Shown here: positions 18,334 through 26,927 of the stretch, piece after piece | How positions within the stretch are numbered: the first letter of the stretch is position 1 | Layout: every line of letters starts with the position of its first letter | Assembly (NCBI RefSeq): GCF_004339015.1 | Contig: NZ_SMFQ01000004.1 | Location: 186,001-250,000, forward strand | DNA: 64,000 nt | Source of the DNA: Cocleimonas flava | Lineage (GTDB): Bacteria > Pseudomonadota > Gammaproteobacteria > Thiotrichales > Thiotrichaceae | Direction of reading: 5' to 3' | Translations under genes and position numbers: made by a program | The notes under the pieces: generated by a model | What the model saw: the letters and a program-made list of their open reading frames with translations, nothing else | What the model was told of the DNA's origin: nothing | Databases searched by the model: none

Positions 18334-19680
18334 TTGATACGACGTTACTTATTAATTTTGATTGCTCTATGCCCAGTCATTGCTGGCGCATACCCGATTA
18401 CGTCTTACCTTGAGATGGTAAAAGTCAGCAGTGTCAGTAATTCGTGGAAATCATTAACGTTAGATAATTCCTACTCTAATCCGGTTGTTGCCTGTACCTA
18501 TAACTTAACATCGGGTGCGAATGCAGAGGGTTCGGTCAGAGTACAAGTGCTTGGGTCAACAATTCTAGTTAGAGTGCAACGCCCGCTAAATGGTGCTGTT
18601 AGCGCATCTGATGTGTACTGTACAGTCTCTGAAGCTGGCTCATACACCTCCCCGATAAAATACGAAGCGTATACCATCGATTCAACCCAGACCAACAGTA
18701 ATGGTAATTGGGGGATTCCTAAAACAATTAATGTCACCGGTTCTAAAGTTCAAAACTATACCAATCCCGTAGTCACGGGTCAGGTAATGAGCTTTAACGA
18801 TCCAAATTTTGTCACTTTCTGGTCAAGCGCTTGTAATAAAAACAACCCCGCCACCAACGCTGCTATCTGTGTAGGGAAGCATACAGGTGAATCGGATATT
18901 ACCACCGAATATACCGAAACCTTAGGGTACTTCATTGCAGAACAAGCTGAATATACCTTAGCCAATGCTCATGTAAAAATTGCTTTGGGTGCGGATACTG
19001 TAAGAGGCGCAGTGACGCCCACACCTGCACCTCCGTATAACTATACTTTGCCGCGTTCTTACAGTTACGCAACAGCAACACTCTCAGCGATGGATGGTGG
19101 TGATGGAGGCTGGGCCGTTCTCTATGGATCAAACCCTATCTCCACTTCTATCAGCTTAGCGATTGATGAGGATACCGTCAGAAATACCGAGAGAAACCAT
19201 ACAACAGAGCAAGTGGCTTACTGGGTTATGGAGCCCATTCAACATCCAGAATTAAGCTTGAAGAAAACCATCGCGACAATTTACGACCCAATCAATCTGA
19301 CAAGCAACCCAAAATCGATACCAGGCGCAGTGCTGGAATATACGCTTCTGGGGGAAAATTCTGGTGACGGTCCTGCAGATAATAATTCCATCGTATTAAC
19401 CGACTTAGTGCCGGCAAACACAAAATTGTGTGTGGCTGATATCGCTAATTGTAAAGCACCCTACTTTACCAATGGCGCACAAAATAGTGGCTTAAGCCTC
19501 GCTTCGACAACGTATTCGAACGACAATGGCGCTACTTACACCTTTACCGCAACTCCCGATGCTGAAGGTGCAAATACCCTGGTAACGAATTTTAAAACCG
19601 CAATGAGTGGAAGTTTTCTACCACAAACAGGCGCTACCGCTCCTTCGTTTACGGTAAAGTTTAGAGTGATACTGGACTAG
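18334..19680 (+). CDS. Secreted protein with lectin-like repeats and a C-terminal DUF11-type domain
   Basis: The 448-residue protein starts at TTG (18334) immediately before a signal peptide (MIRRYLLILIALCPVIAGAYP). Two similar beta-rich units follow: residues 24-115 (SWKSLTLDNSYSNPVVACTY, then RVQVLGSTILVRVQ) and about 125-210 (KVQNYTNPVVTGQV, then ETLGYFIAEQAEY). They resemble H-type-lectin-like surface repeats. The last 150 residues look like a DUF11 domain (SLKKTIATIYDPIN, IPGAVLEYTLLGENSGDGPADN, VLTDLVPANTK). It is probably exported; there is no sorting tail or membrane anchor. Domain names are by eye. Confidence 0.75.
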   Translation: MIRRYLLILIALCPVIAGAYPITSYLEMVKVSSVSNSWKSLTLDNSYSNPVVACTYNLTSGANAEGSVRVQVLGSTILVRVQRPLNGAVSASDVYCTVSEAGSYTSPIKYEAYTIDSTQTNSNGNWGIPKTINVTGSKVQNYTNPVVTGQVMSFNDPNFVTFWSSACNKNNPATNAAICVGKHTGESDITTEYTETLGYFIAEQAEYTLANAHVKIALGADTVRGAVTPTPAPPYNYTLPRSYSYATATLSAMDGGDGGWAVLYGSNPISTSISLAIDEDTVRNTERNHTTEQVAYWVMEPIQHPELSLKKTIATIYDPINLTSNPKSIPGAVLEYTLLGENSGDGPADNNSIVLTDLVPANTKLCVADIANCKAPYFTNGAQNSGLSLASTTYSNDNGATYTFTATPDAEGANTLVTNFKTAMSGSFLPQTGATAPSFTVKFRVILD

Positions 19681-19728
19681 CAACTCACGTATTCAAGTGA
19701 ATTGCGTTATAGCAAAAAATATAAGGGC

Positions 19729-20112
19729 TTATTCTAATGCGGGACGACTATCAACCATAATGCGATCCAAATCCTGTTGCGCTTTTTTCGGGTTTGCCTT
19801 GTCATTATCATCCATCATTTCACAGCCATCCTTAATCATTTCAGCAATGGTCGAAGGATAGTAACGGCAATCTTCAGGTCGATCGAAATAGATATCGCAG
19901 GTGTACACATTGGAGTCTGGTGCTTTTCTCAACCACGGGCAAAGCTCAATCAGTTTACCAGTTTCCGGGCTCGTCCAGATTTTGCTATTAGCGACATACT
20001 CTGCAATATCAGGCCGGAAGACCTCCCAATATTCGATTTCATCTGGCGAAGCTGAGAGCTGACCATTGCTGTATTTGATACAGCATTTTCCGCATGAATT
20101 ACATTCTTTGAT
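19729..20112 (-). CDS. YkgJ-like cysteine-cluster protein, probable ATC start
   Basis: The 127-residue protein has a putative zinc/iron-binding cluster at the N-terminus (ECNSCGKCC), ELCPWL in the middle and CDIYFDRPEDCRYYP, all typical of the YkgJ/UPF0153 family. The frame opens right after a TAA, and the first ordinary start codon is a TTG (19932) that would delete the whole CxxCxxCC motif. An ATC at 20112 sits 8 bases after AAGGAG and gives the expected IKEC start (MKEC in homologues). Initiation at ATC is therefore proposed. Function of the family is not well established. Confidence 0.82.
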   Translation of the reverse strand: MKECNSCGKCCIKYSNGQLSASPDEIEYWEVFRPDIAEYVANSKIWTSPETGKLIELCPWLRKAPDSNVYTCDIYFDRPEDCRYYPSTIAEMIKDGCEMMDDNDKANPKKAQQDLDRIMVDSRPALE

Positions 20113-20120
20113 AAGCGCCT

Positions 20121-20126
20121 CTCCTT
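20121..20126 (-). promoter_or_regulatory. Strong ribosome-binding site supporting an ATC start
   Basis: AAGGAG on the minus strand, 8 bases before ATC at 20112. No ATG, GTG or TTG precedes the conserved Cys cluster in this frame. Confidence 0.7.
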
Positions 20127-20162
20127 ACTGCGATAAATCTAAGACGATAATGATAATAATGG

Positions 20163-20189
20163 CACCCCCCACCTTTGGGGCACTTTTTT
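20163..20189 (+). repeat. C-rich interspersed element, short form (copy 6)
   Basis: Consensus-like copy with CCACCTTTGGGGCAC and a T-tract. It lies between two minus-strand genes. Confidence 0.9.
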
Positions 20190-20213
20190 CTGTTTTGTTT
20201 ACTGCTTTATCGG

Positions 20214-20420
20214 TTACTCGTTTGATTTTGCCTTAACCGCATTATAAATAATCATGAGAATTAAAGAGCTTATCGCACCCGACGGCACCGCCAGCACTAT
20301 CATAAAAAAGTAACCCGCACTCTCGCCGAACACAGAATATACGAGCACCGTCAAAATCGTTGCAATCACCATTGTGCCGAGCGCTATAGTAAGAAATATA
20401 TTTTTATTTTCGTTAGTCAT
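20214..20420 (-). CDS. Small two-helix membrane protein (paralog at 55930)
   Basis: The 68-residue protein has two membrane helices (FLTIALGTMVIATILTVLVY and GYFFMIVLAVPSGAISSLIL). It is clearly related to the 61-residue protein at 55930-56115: both share IALGT, the FGE..GYFF turn and AVP[ST]GAI. It matches no family I can name. The conserved core between two differently located copies supports it as a real gene. Function unknown. Confidence 0.75.
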   Translation of the reverse strand: MTNENKNIFLTIALGTMVIATILTVLVYSVFGESAGYFFMIVLAVPSGAISSLILMIIYNAVKAKSNE

Positions 20421-20464
20421 TCTGTATTTGTTTTAATGTTCAATTGCATCATAAAATCACAACA

Positions 20465-21889
20465 TCAAGGCGCTTGGTAAGCGGGTAATTCAACCACATA
20501 AGCATCTACCGATTGACCATCGTCAGCACCACTCCAGTCAGAGCCAAACAACACACGAGTTCCCGATGGGCTAATCACCGCATGCGGCTCACCCCAGTAA
20601 TCAAACTCATTTTCATCAGCACGATGATGTCCAATGCGATACACCTGCACATTATCCTTATCTTGCACGTTTGCAATGATCAATTCCTGATCTAACAATG
20701 CTTGGCCGTCTTCCTGATATCCAACCATCGATGCAGCGATCCAGCCAGGATTACGATGCGCCAATGCCGAAATATGCGTACCCGTTTTGGCATAATCATA
20801 ACCTTGCCTCTGACTAATCACATCAAAACATTCAGCCGTTGTGAGGTCATGCGCAATGATATTCCCATCACAACCACCCTGAGGACCTGGGTTAAATTCG
20901 ACGGAGAATAAGGCATCATTACCATTTCCTAAACGGCCCAGACTTTCATGTTCTGGATTATTCTTATTCAATTGGCGTAACGCGACACCATCTGCACCAT
21001 AAACCGTTGTGTGATGAAAATAGCGCTTTCCACTGGGTGTTGGCATCGGTGCCAAATAACGCACATCAGACATGCTAAACGTGGTTAAGGTATCCGTAGA
21101 AATCCGATAAGAAAATGCAACATCATTGGCACAACGGAAACCAAACACGTCAGAATCGTAAGACATCATCTGTACATCGTTACCCAGGTTCACACTGTAC
21201 TGATCGCAATTCGACTTTGCTGCCAGATTCACCAATACCTTCTTGTTGCGCGTGCTTACGGAATAGCGGATTAAATCCGCGGTGATTTTATCGACATAGT
21301 AAAAGTTATCGGGGTTTACATAATCCCAGAAAATCTGTTCGATATCATCGGGGATAACATCATCCAGATTGCGAATAAAGACATAAGTGTGGCCATCCAG
21401 TAATTGATGAACGCCATTCGCCTGATCGTATAAAAGCATAAACGATTCATCCGCATTCCATGCCTGAATCGTGCTGTACATCGGTTTAATGACATTTCCC
21501 GTACCCGCATTACTGATACGACGAATGCTGGTGCCAAATGACGGGTCGGTGATCGCTTCGAGATAAGCAGGTTTGGCGATATCCTGCATCGGGTGAAACG
21601 CCATATCATTCGCGGTCAACCCTTGTGCTGGGTTTGCAGAACTCGGGATTGGATTAATTTCTGTTTCTGTTTCTGTTTCTGTTTCTGTTTCTGTTTCTGT
21701 TTCTGTTTCTGTTTCTGTTTCTGTTTCTGTTTCTGTTTCTGTTTCTGTTTCTACAGGAGTATCGACTTCGTCTTCTGTGTTGCCAGTTATTTCGTCAGAA
21801 TTGACACTACTGGAATTTGATCCACCACCACAGGCTATCAGTAATAAAAACAGTGGTAGAACTAACCATTTATGATTTGAATGATTCAT
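20465..21889 (-). CDS. Lipoprotein with (Thr-Glu)n linker and probable beta-propeller domain
   Basis: The 474-residue protein has a lipoprotein signal ending LLLIACGGGS (lipobox Cys). A low-complexity acidic linker follows, with about 16 consecutive Thr-Glu pairs encoded by a hexanucleotide repeat. The 370-residue domain then carries recurring segments such as SFGTSIRRISN, ESFMLLYDQANGVHQLLDG, PSGKRYFHHTTVYG and ISPSGTRVLFGSDWSG. These look like blades of a WD40/TolB-type or oligogalacturonate-lyase-like propeller. It is probably an outer-membrane-anchored surface protein; any enzymatic role is unproven. Monocistronic. Confidence 0.75.
   Translation of the reverse strand: MNHSNHKWLVLPLFLLLIACGGGSNSSSVNSDEITGNTEDEVDTPVETETETETETETETETETETETETETETETEINPIPSSANPAQGLTANDMAFHPMQDIAKPAYLEAITDPSFGTSIRRISNAGTGNVIKPMYSTIQAWNADESFMLLYDQANGVHQLLDGHTYVFIRNLDDVIPDDIEQIFWDYVNPDNFYYVDKITADLIRYSVSTRNKKVLVNLAAKSNCDQYSVNLGNDVQMMSYDSDVFGFRCANDVAFSYRISTDTLTTFSMSDVRYLAPMPTPSGKRYFHHTTVYGADGVALRQLNKNNPEHESLGRLGNGNDALFSVEFNPGPQGGCDGNIIAHDLTTAECFDVISQRQGYDYAKTGTHISALAHRNPGWIAASMVGYQEDGQALLDQELIIANVQDKDNVQVYRIGHHRADENEFDYWGEPHAVISPSGTRVLFGSDWSGADDGQSVDAYVVELPAYQAP
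21658..21752 (-). repeat. Hexanucleotide tandem repeat (TTTCTG on plus) in lipoprotein gene
   Basis: About 16 perfect or near-perfect TTTCTG units encoding Thr-Glu pairs. Slippage would change linker length without a frameshift. Confidence 0.95.
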
Positions 21890-21987
21890 TGCGAAGCCCG
21901 TGCAGTAAATTGATAAGGTTAATGACTAGATAATGTTAAGGCACTAAAGTTCAAACATACACCAGGCTTTGCTAATCTAAGCAAAGC

Positions 21988-22014
21988 CACCCCCCTACTT
22001 ACAGGGCTTTTTTT
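21988..22014 (+). repeat. C-rich interspersed element, short form (copy 7)
   Basis: Variant TACTTACAGGGC plus T-tract. It lies between two minus-strand genes, beyond the fpr stop. Confidence 0.8.
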
Positions 22015-22035
22015 AGCCGGTATTAACGAAACCCG

Positions 22036-22809
22036 TTAACGCTCTACAAAGGCGCGTTCAATCACGTAATGTCCTAATTTACCCTTGTTAAATTCCACAA
22101 AGCCCATGCCATCAAGAATGCCACACATCTCTTCTAACATTGATGGACTGCCGCACAGCATAAAGCGGTCGTCTTCCGGATTGGCTTTGGGTAAACCGAT
22201 ATCTTCGAATAATTTACCCGACTGAATCAAATTGGATAATCTGCCCTGATTGCGAAATTCCTCGCGGGTCACAGTGGGATAATAGATAAGCTTTTCTTTC
22301 ACTAAATCGCCGAAGTATTCGTTATTCGGTAATTCGTTGGAGATGTAGTTTTCATAAGCGAGTTCAGAAACCGTGCGCACGCCATGTGTAAGAATCACTT
22401 TGTCGTAACGCTCATAAATATCCGGGTCTTTGATAATGCTCATAAACGGTGCTAAACCGGTACCGGTGCTGATTAAATACAGGTGCTTGCCAGGAAGCAA
22501 ATTATCCGCAATCAACGTGCCTGTTGGCTTGGTGCTGACTAATACCTCATCGCCAATTTTAAGATTACGTAGTCGAGACGTTAACGGACCGTCCGTAACT
22601 TTGATGCTGAAAAACTCGAGCTCTTCTTCGTAATTGGCACTGGCAATACTGTATGCACGGGTTAACGGTTTCCCTTCAACCTCTAAACCAATCATCACAA
22701 AGTGACCATTATGAAAACGAAAATTGTGTTCACGAGTGGTTTTAAATGAGAATAAAGAATCATTCCAGTGATGAACATCTGTCACTGTCTCAGTTACGAG
22801 TTTAGCCAT
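22036..22809 (-). CDS. fpr: Ferredoxin--NADP reductase
   Basis: Cytosolic FAD enzyme that exchanges electrons between NADPH and ferredoxin or flavodoxin. The 257-residue protein has the compact bacterial layout: FAD-binding barrel with RAYSIASANYEEELEFFSI, the phosphate-binding VSTKPTGTL region, nucleotide-binding ISTGTGLAPFMSII, and the C-terminal FMLCGSPSMLEEM and GKLGHYVIERAFVER, matching the E. coli Fpr ending style. Homologues often respond to oxidative stress; no regulatory site was recognised here. Monocistronic. Confidence 0.95.
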   Translation of the reverse strand: MAKLVTETVTDVHHWNDSLFSFKTTREHNFRFHNGHFVMIGLEVEGKPLTRAYSIASANYEEELEFFSIKVTDGPLTSRLRNLKIGDEVLVSTKPTGTLIADNLLPGKHLYLISTGTGLAPFMSIIKDPDIYERYDKVILTHGVRTVSELAYENYISNELPNNEYFGDLVKEKLIYYPTVTREEFRNQGRLSNLIQSGKLFEDIGLPKANPEDDRFMLCGSPSMLEEMCGILDGMGFVEFNKGKLGHYVIERAFVER

Positions 22810-23117
22810 AATAAAAGTCTTCTTATGTTTGAATTAGGTTTTGATTTAGGTTTAGAAATAAAAAATAAAGATTGGGTTAACGATCAAATAAACAAGGCGG
22901 GCGATTATCACTCATTGATTAAACGGTTTCTAGTTCTATTAAATACAGTGATGTTTTAACTTTTGTTTTAATCTTTTTTTTAAACTTAGTTTAGTTTCGC
23001 TTTGTTACCGACCCTTCCCTATAGGCGATTACATTCTTGTTTTTATCCGTGACTGTCATTAAACGTTAACAATAACTCAGTATGGTGCAGCAATTTTTAA
23101 TGAGTAGGATATTAACC

Positions 23118-24662
23118 ATGCGCTTAAACCGAAACCTTCCCCCTCTAGCAGTTTTACTGCTCTCATCTACACTGATTGCGTGTAATTCATCGAGCGACGA
23201 TAAATCCGCAAAAATCGAAGGATACGTTGATTCTGTAGCAACGTTGGACTTTCAATCATTCAACGCTCAAGAGAACGCTCTGGAAGCTAAAGGCTTACGT
23301 GTTTTTGGTCCAAATGCCGATTTAGCCGCTGACCTTGAGCCTGAATATGTGACAGTTTCTGCCGATTCCACAACAGCATGGGTCTCATTACAGGAAAATA
23401 ATGGTATCGCTAAAGTAGATCTACTGTCAGCGACAATCACAGATATATTCCCATTGGGTTTTAAAGACCATGGCGCCGCGGGCAATGAACTGGACGCCAG
23501 TGATAAAGACGACGATGCAGTTATCCTGCGTTCGTTCCCAAATCTCAAAGGCATGTATCAACCAGATGGTATCGCCAGTTTCGAACAAGATGGCGTAACG
23601 TATATCGTTTCTGCTAATGAAGGTGATGCACGCGAATACGATGGCTTTGTAGAAGAATCACGCGTTGAAGATATCACTTTAAATGCAAGCGCATTTCCAG
23701 ATGCTGCCACCCTTCAAGACGAGACAATTTTAGGTCGTTTAAACATCACTCAAAACCTGACATCTGCAGTTACTCAAAGCACGCCTTATACAACTTTGAA
23801 TAGTTATGGCGCACGCTCATTCAGTATCTGGAATGGCGAAACAGGTGCACTCGTTTTTGATAGCGGTAGCGACTTGGCCAAACAAGCCGTGACAGCAGGT
23901 GTTTATCCTGATGGACGAAGCGACTCGAAAGGTACAGAACCTGAGAATGTCGCAATCGGTACTGTCGCTGGCAAACGTTTGGCATTTATCGGATTAGAGC
24001 GCGCAAACGCAGTCGCTGTTTATGATATTAGCGATTTAAGTGATGTAACGTTTGTGGAAATGCTCACCCATGCGGATGATGTAGCCCCAGAAGGTATTCT
24101 ATTTATATCTGCTGATGACAGCCCGAATGAACTTGCAACACTGATCGTTTCTAATGAAGTGTCAGGCAGCATCACCATTTATGAAGCAGATGCTGATGGT
24201 AAATTTGGTACGAATACAGGACGTCTTGTTCTTGTGGGTGGCGAAGCAGCGGCTGAAATCAGCGCTTATGACAAAACCACTAAACGTTTATTTGTACTCA
24301 ATAACGGTGAAGACTTAACGGCATCACAAGTCGATGTAATCGATATCAGCGATACTGCGAACCCTGTTCTCGAATCAAGCATTAGCACCAGTACGCTAGG
24401 CGGTGGAATAAACTCAGTGGCCGTATCGAATGGTTTACTCGCTGTGGCAATTCAGGCAGATGAAAAAACAGATGCGGGAAAAGTAGCCATCTACGATACC
24501 GACACGCTCAGCCTGATTGATTCTGCAGTTGTTGGTGCGCTGCCTGATATGGTTACATTTAGTAAAGATGGAACCATGATCATTACTGCTGATGAAGGTG
24601 AGCCAAACGATGATTACAGTATCGACCCAATAGGTTCGGTGTCGATAATTCGCTTAAAATAG
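23118..24662 (+). CDS. Lipoprotein with choice-of-anchor-I domain
   Basis: From the ATG at 23118 the 514-residue protein starts with a lipoprotein signal (LLLSSTLIACNSSS). The rest matches the choice-of-anchor-I family of secreted propeller-like proteins: PNLKGMYQPDGIASF, YIVSANEGDAREYDGF, NSYGARSFSIWNGETGALV, GVYPDGRSDSKGTEPENVAIG and ADEGEPNDDYSIDPIGSVSI. ATGs at 23082 and 23100 lie in frame, but they would put charged residues before the signal. Some relatives are fused to phosphatases; this one has no catalytic domain that I can see. It is exported and probably membrane-anchored. Confidence 0.88.
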   Translation: MRLNRNLPPLAVLLLSSTLIACNSSSDDKSAKIEGYVDSVATLDFQSFNAQENALEAKGLRVFGPNADLAADLEPEYVTVSADSTTAWVSLQENNGIAKVDLLSATITDIFPLGFKDHGAAGNELDASDKDDDAVILRSFPNLKGMYQPDGIASFEQDGVTYIVSANEGDAREYDGFVEESRVEDITLNASAFPDAATLQDETILGRLNITQNLTSAVTQSTPYTTLNSYGARSFSIWNGETGALVFDSGSDLAKQAVTAGVYPDGRSDSKGTEPENVAIGTVAGKRLAFIGLERANAVAVYDISDLSDVTFVEMLTHADDVAPEGILFISADDSPNELATLIVSNEVSGSITIYEADADGKFGTNTGRLVLVGGEAAAEISAYDKTTKRLFVLNNGEDLTASQVDVIDISDTANPVLESSISTSTLGGGINSVAVSNGLLAVAIQADEKTDAGKVAIYDTDTLSLIDSAVVGALPDMVTFSKDGTMIITADEGEPNDDYSIDPIGSVSIIRLK

Positions 24663-24697
24663 AAAGATACCAATTACGATCAGCAATCAACTTAATG

Positions 24698-24724
24698 CTA
24701 GCGCTTCGTTCTGAAGCGCTAGCA
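24698..24724 (+). terminator. Hairpin after the choice-of-anchor-I gene
   Basis: Perfect stem GCTAGCGCTTC / GAAGCGCTAGC with a five-base loop. The T-tract of the C-rich element follows about 30 bases later. Confidence 0.7.
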
Positions 24725-24737
24725 ACACTTCAATAGG

Positions 24738-24765
24738 CACCCCCCACCTTTGGGGCACTTTTTTT
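24738..24765 (+). repeat. C-rich interspersed element, short form (copy 8)
   Basis: Best-consensus copy: six C's, ACCTTTGGGGCAC and seven T's. It lies between convergent genes. Confidence 0.9.
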
Positions 24766-24818
24766 CAAAGACATTAACTACAAATCGTTAATACTCAATT
24801 TGACCGGTAACGTTTTCA

Positions 24819-25709
24819 TTAAGCCACTTTGCTAACTCTGGCTTTCCTAACCGTCCTGACTGACATATAAATATTCAACGCAAGGCCTGTTAGGATCAAT
24901 AATGCTGCAATAATTTTCCAGATCGGCATGGGTTCACCTAACATCAAATACGAAGCCATCATTCCGGATACAGGAACCAGTAACGCCCAGGGTGTCACCA
25001 CCGAAGCATTGTAACGACTGATTAAATAATTCCAGATGCCATAACCGATCAGCGTATTTCCGATGGTTTGCCACAACACCACGTAAACGCTAGTCATTGA
25101 TGCCGATTGGATACTGCTTTTCATCAACGTCCAACCTTCAAAATACAGCGACATTGCAAACAATACAGGCACGGTAAACAACGACGAATAAGCGAGAAAC
25201 GCAATAATATCAACCTTACCCGCTTTCTTGATCACCATATTCCCCATGGCCCAACTCATCGCCGCAATCAACACCAGAACCAGACCTAATAGTGTTGTGT
25301 TGTCATCGACCTTACTGCCGATTAAAGCGATGCCAGAAAAACTAATCAGCAATGCAATCCATTGCGCTGGCTTTATCGTTTCTTTGAACATAAAGATCGC
25401 GAAGATAATACTGAAGAAAATCTGCGTTTGTACCACCAGAGATGCAAGGCCTGGCGATATATCATTTTGCATCGCATAAAACAGCACACCAAACTGGCCG
25501 AAACCAATTAACAATCCATACGCCGCTATTAACCCCCAACCCGCTTTGGGACGCTTCATAAAAAAGACCAGAGGGAATGCCACTAAAAAGAAGCGAATCG
25601 CAGCAAATAAAAATGGTGGCAACTCATCCAGACCGTATTTAATAAATACGAAATTTGTACCCCAAATCAAGGTAACAAAGAAAGCGAGAAGCTGATGTGA
25701 TTTACTCAT
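24819..25709 (-). CDS. EamA family exporter (EamA/YdeD-like)
   Basis: The 296-residue inner-membrane protein has ten predicted helices in two EamA repeats. The first starts FFVTLIWGTNFVFIKYGL and contains FGQFGVLFYAMQ; the second ends LLVPVSGMMASYLMLGEP. It resembles E. coli EamA, an exporter of cysteine-pathway metabolites, more than the general drug/metabolite group, but the substrate is inferred. A TTG/ATG-type upstream start (25805) adds an unlikely 32-residue hydrophobic leader. The ATG at 25709 is preferred because the family begins there. Confidence 0.88.
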   Translation of the reverse strand: MSKSHQLLAFFVTLIWGTNFVFIKYGLDELPPFLFAAIRFFLVAFPLVFFMKRPKAGWGLIAAYGLLIGFGQFGVLFYAMQNDISPGLASLVVQTQIFFSIIFAIFMFKETIKPAQWIALLISFSGIALIGSKVDDNTTLLGLVLVLIAAMSWAMGNMVIKKAGKVDIIAFLAYSSLFTVPVLFAMSLYFEGWTLMKSSIQSASMTSVYVVLWQTIGNTLIGYGIWNYLISRYNASVVTPWALLVPVSGMMASYLMLGEPMPIWKIIAALLILTGLALNIYMSVRTVRKARVSKVA

Positions 25710-26053
25710 GACAATGCTCGAGGTAACGTCTATAAACCCAAAAAAAGTAATTTGGATGAAACTAATTTTGTAAATTAGCACCAAGATCTGCTGATAAATA
25801 GACACAGTTGCGATTAAATCTGTACTTGAACATGGCGCATATCAACTTACTTATTTGTTTAAATGTTCTAAGCTATAAATAAATGTTAAGGTGAAGTCAT
25901 TCACATCAAACAAGGGGTTCTAATATTTTCTTATATTTTTTTATAGAAAAAGTTCTGTAAACACCCTGTGAGCAGCTCCGTGAGAGAGCTCAGTAAAATA
26001 GCAAAAACACTATGAAACACTTAAAACTAACCTAAAAAAACAGCTTTTAATAA

Positions 26054-26869
26054 ATGGATTTAACAACACTTCCCGACACAAAAAATTGGTTAATTTTTAC
26101 TGATCTCGACGGTACTTTATTAGACCATCATGATTATCGTTTCACTGCTGCCCAACCAGCATTAAAACAACTCAAACAACGTGGCATTCCGGTAATCATA
26201 AACTCCAGTAAAACCCTTGCTGAAATTGCACAGATTTCCAGCGATTTAGGTATGAATACCCCTCAAATTGCAGAAAATGGCAGTATCATTTTCGACCCTG
26301 AAGAAACGCAGACACATATTTTAGGCGCAGATTACACAACAATTTGTCAGGTGCTAGATGCCCTGAGACGAGAACATGGATATTGCTTTAACGGTTTTCA
26401 TGACTGGAGTGCAGAGCAAATCGTTGAACACACTGGCTTAAGCCTTCAGGCAGCAAGAAATGCAGCCCAACGCCAAGGCAGTGAACCCTTATTATGGGAA
26501 GATGACGAAGCGCTGATCGAAGATTTCCGTCAATACTTAAAACAACATGGTCTAGAATTAAAACGGGGTGGACGTTTTTGGCATGTAATGGGACAAACCG
26601 ATAAAGTTGAAGCGATGCATTTTGTGCAGAAACATCTAAATAATAACTCGAAAGCTTTTACCATTGCCCTTGGCGATAGTGCGAATGATAAAGACATGCT
26701 GACAGCAGCCAATGTCGCGATTATCGTCAGCAACCCAAAAGGCACACCGTTTACTATCGACGCGAATAAAAGACCAACACCCAATCACCTGATAAAAACC
26801 ACATTAGAAGGCCCTGCTGGTTGGAACGAAGCAATAATGCAACTCTTGCAGGGATCAACAACAAACTAG
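26054..26869 (+). CDS. HAD-family phosphoglycerate-sugar phosphatase (GpgP/MPGP type)
   Basis: The 271-residue HAD phosphatase belongs to the mannosyl-3-phosphoglycerate phosphatase group. Motif I is LIFTDLDGTLLD (nucleophile Asp), motif II lies in VIINSSKTLAEI, and motif IV is IALGDSANDKDML. It is followed 58 bases later by glucosyl-3-phosphoglycerate synthase, so its substrate is most likely glucosyl-3-phosphoglycerate and its product glucosylglycerate. The specificity is from context. Together the two genes form a two-step compatible-solute pathway. Confidence 0.9.
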   Translation: MDLTTLPDTKNWLIFTDLDGTLLDHHDYRFTAAQPALKQLKQRGIPVIINSSKTLAEIAQISSDLGMNTPQIAENGSIIFDPEETQTHILGADYTTICQVLDALRREHGYCFNGFHDWSAEQIVEHTGLSLQAARNAAQRQGSEPLLWEDDEALIEDFRQYLKQHGLELKRGGRFWHVMGQTDKVEAMHFVQKHLNNNSKAFTIALGDSANDKDMLTAANVAIIVSNPKGTPFTIDANKRPTPNHLIKTTLEGPAGWNEAIMQLLQGSTTN

Positions 26870-26927
26870 CAGATAGTCAAAAGAAAGAATTACAGAAAGA
26901 AACTCACTCAAAAATAAAAAGGATGTC

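Noticed and set aside
21593-21820. Open frame encoding a Phe-Cys repeat opposite the lipoprotein
   Set aside because: It is only the antisense reading of the hexanucleotide tract and has no ribosome-binding site or homologous pattern.
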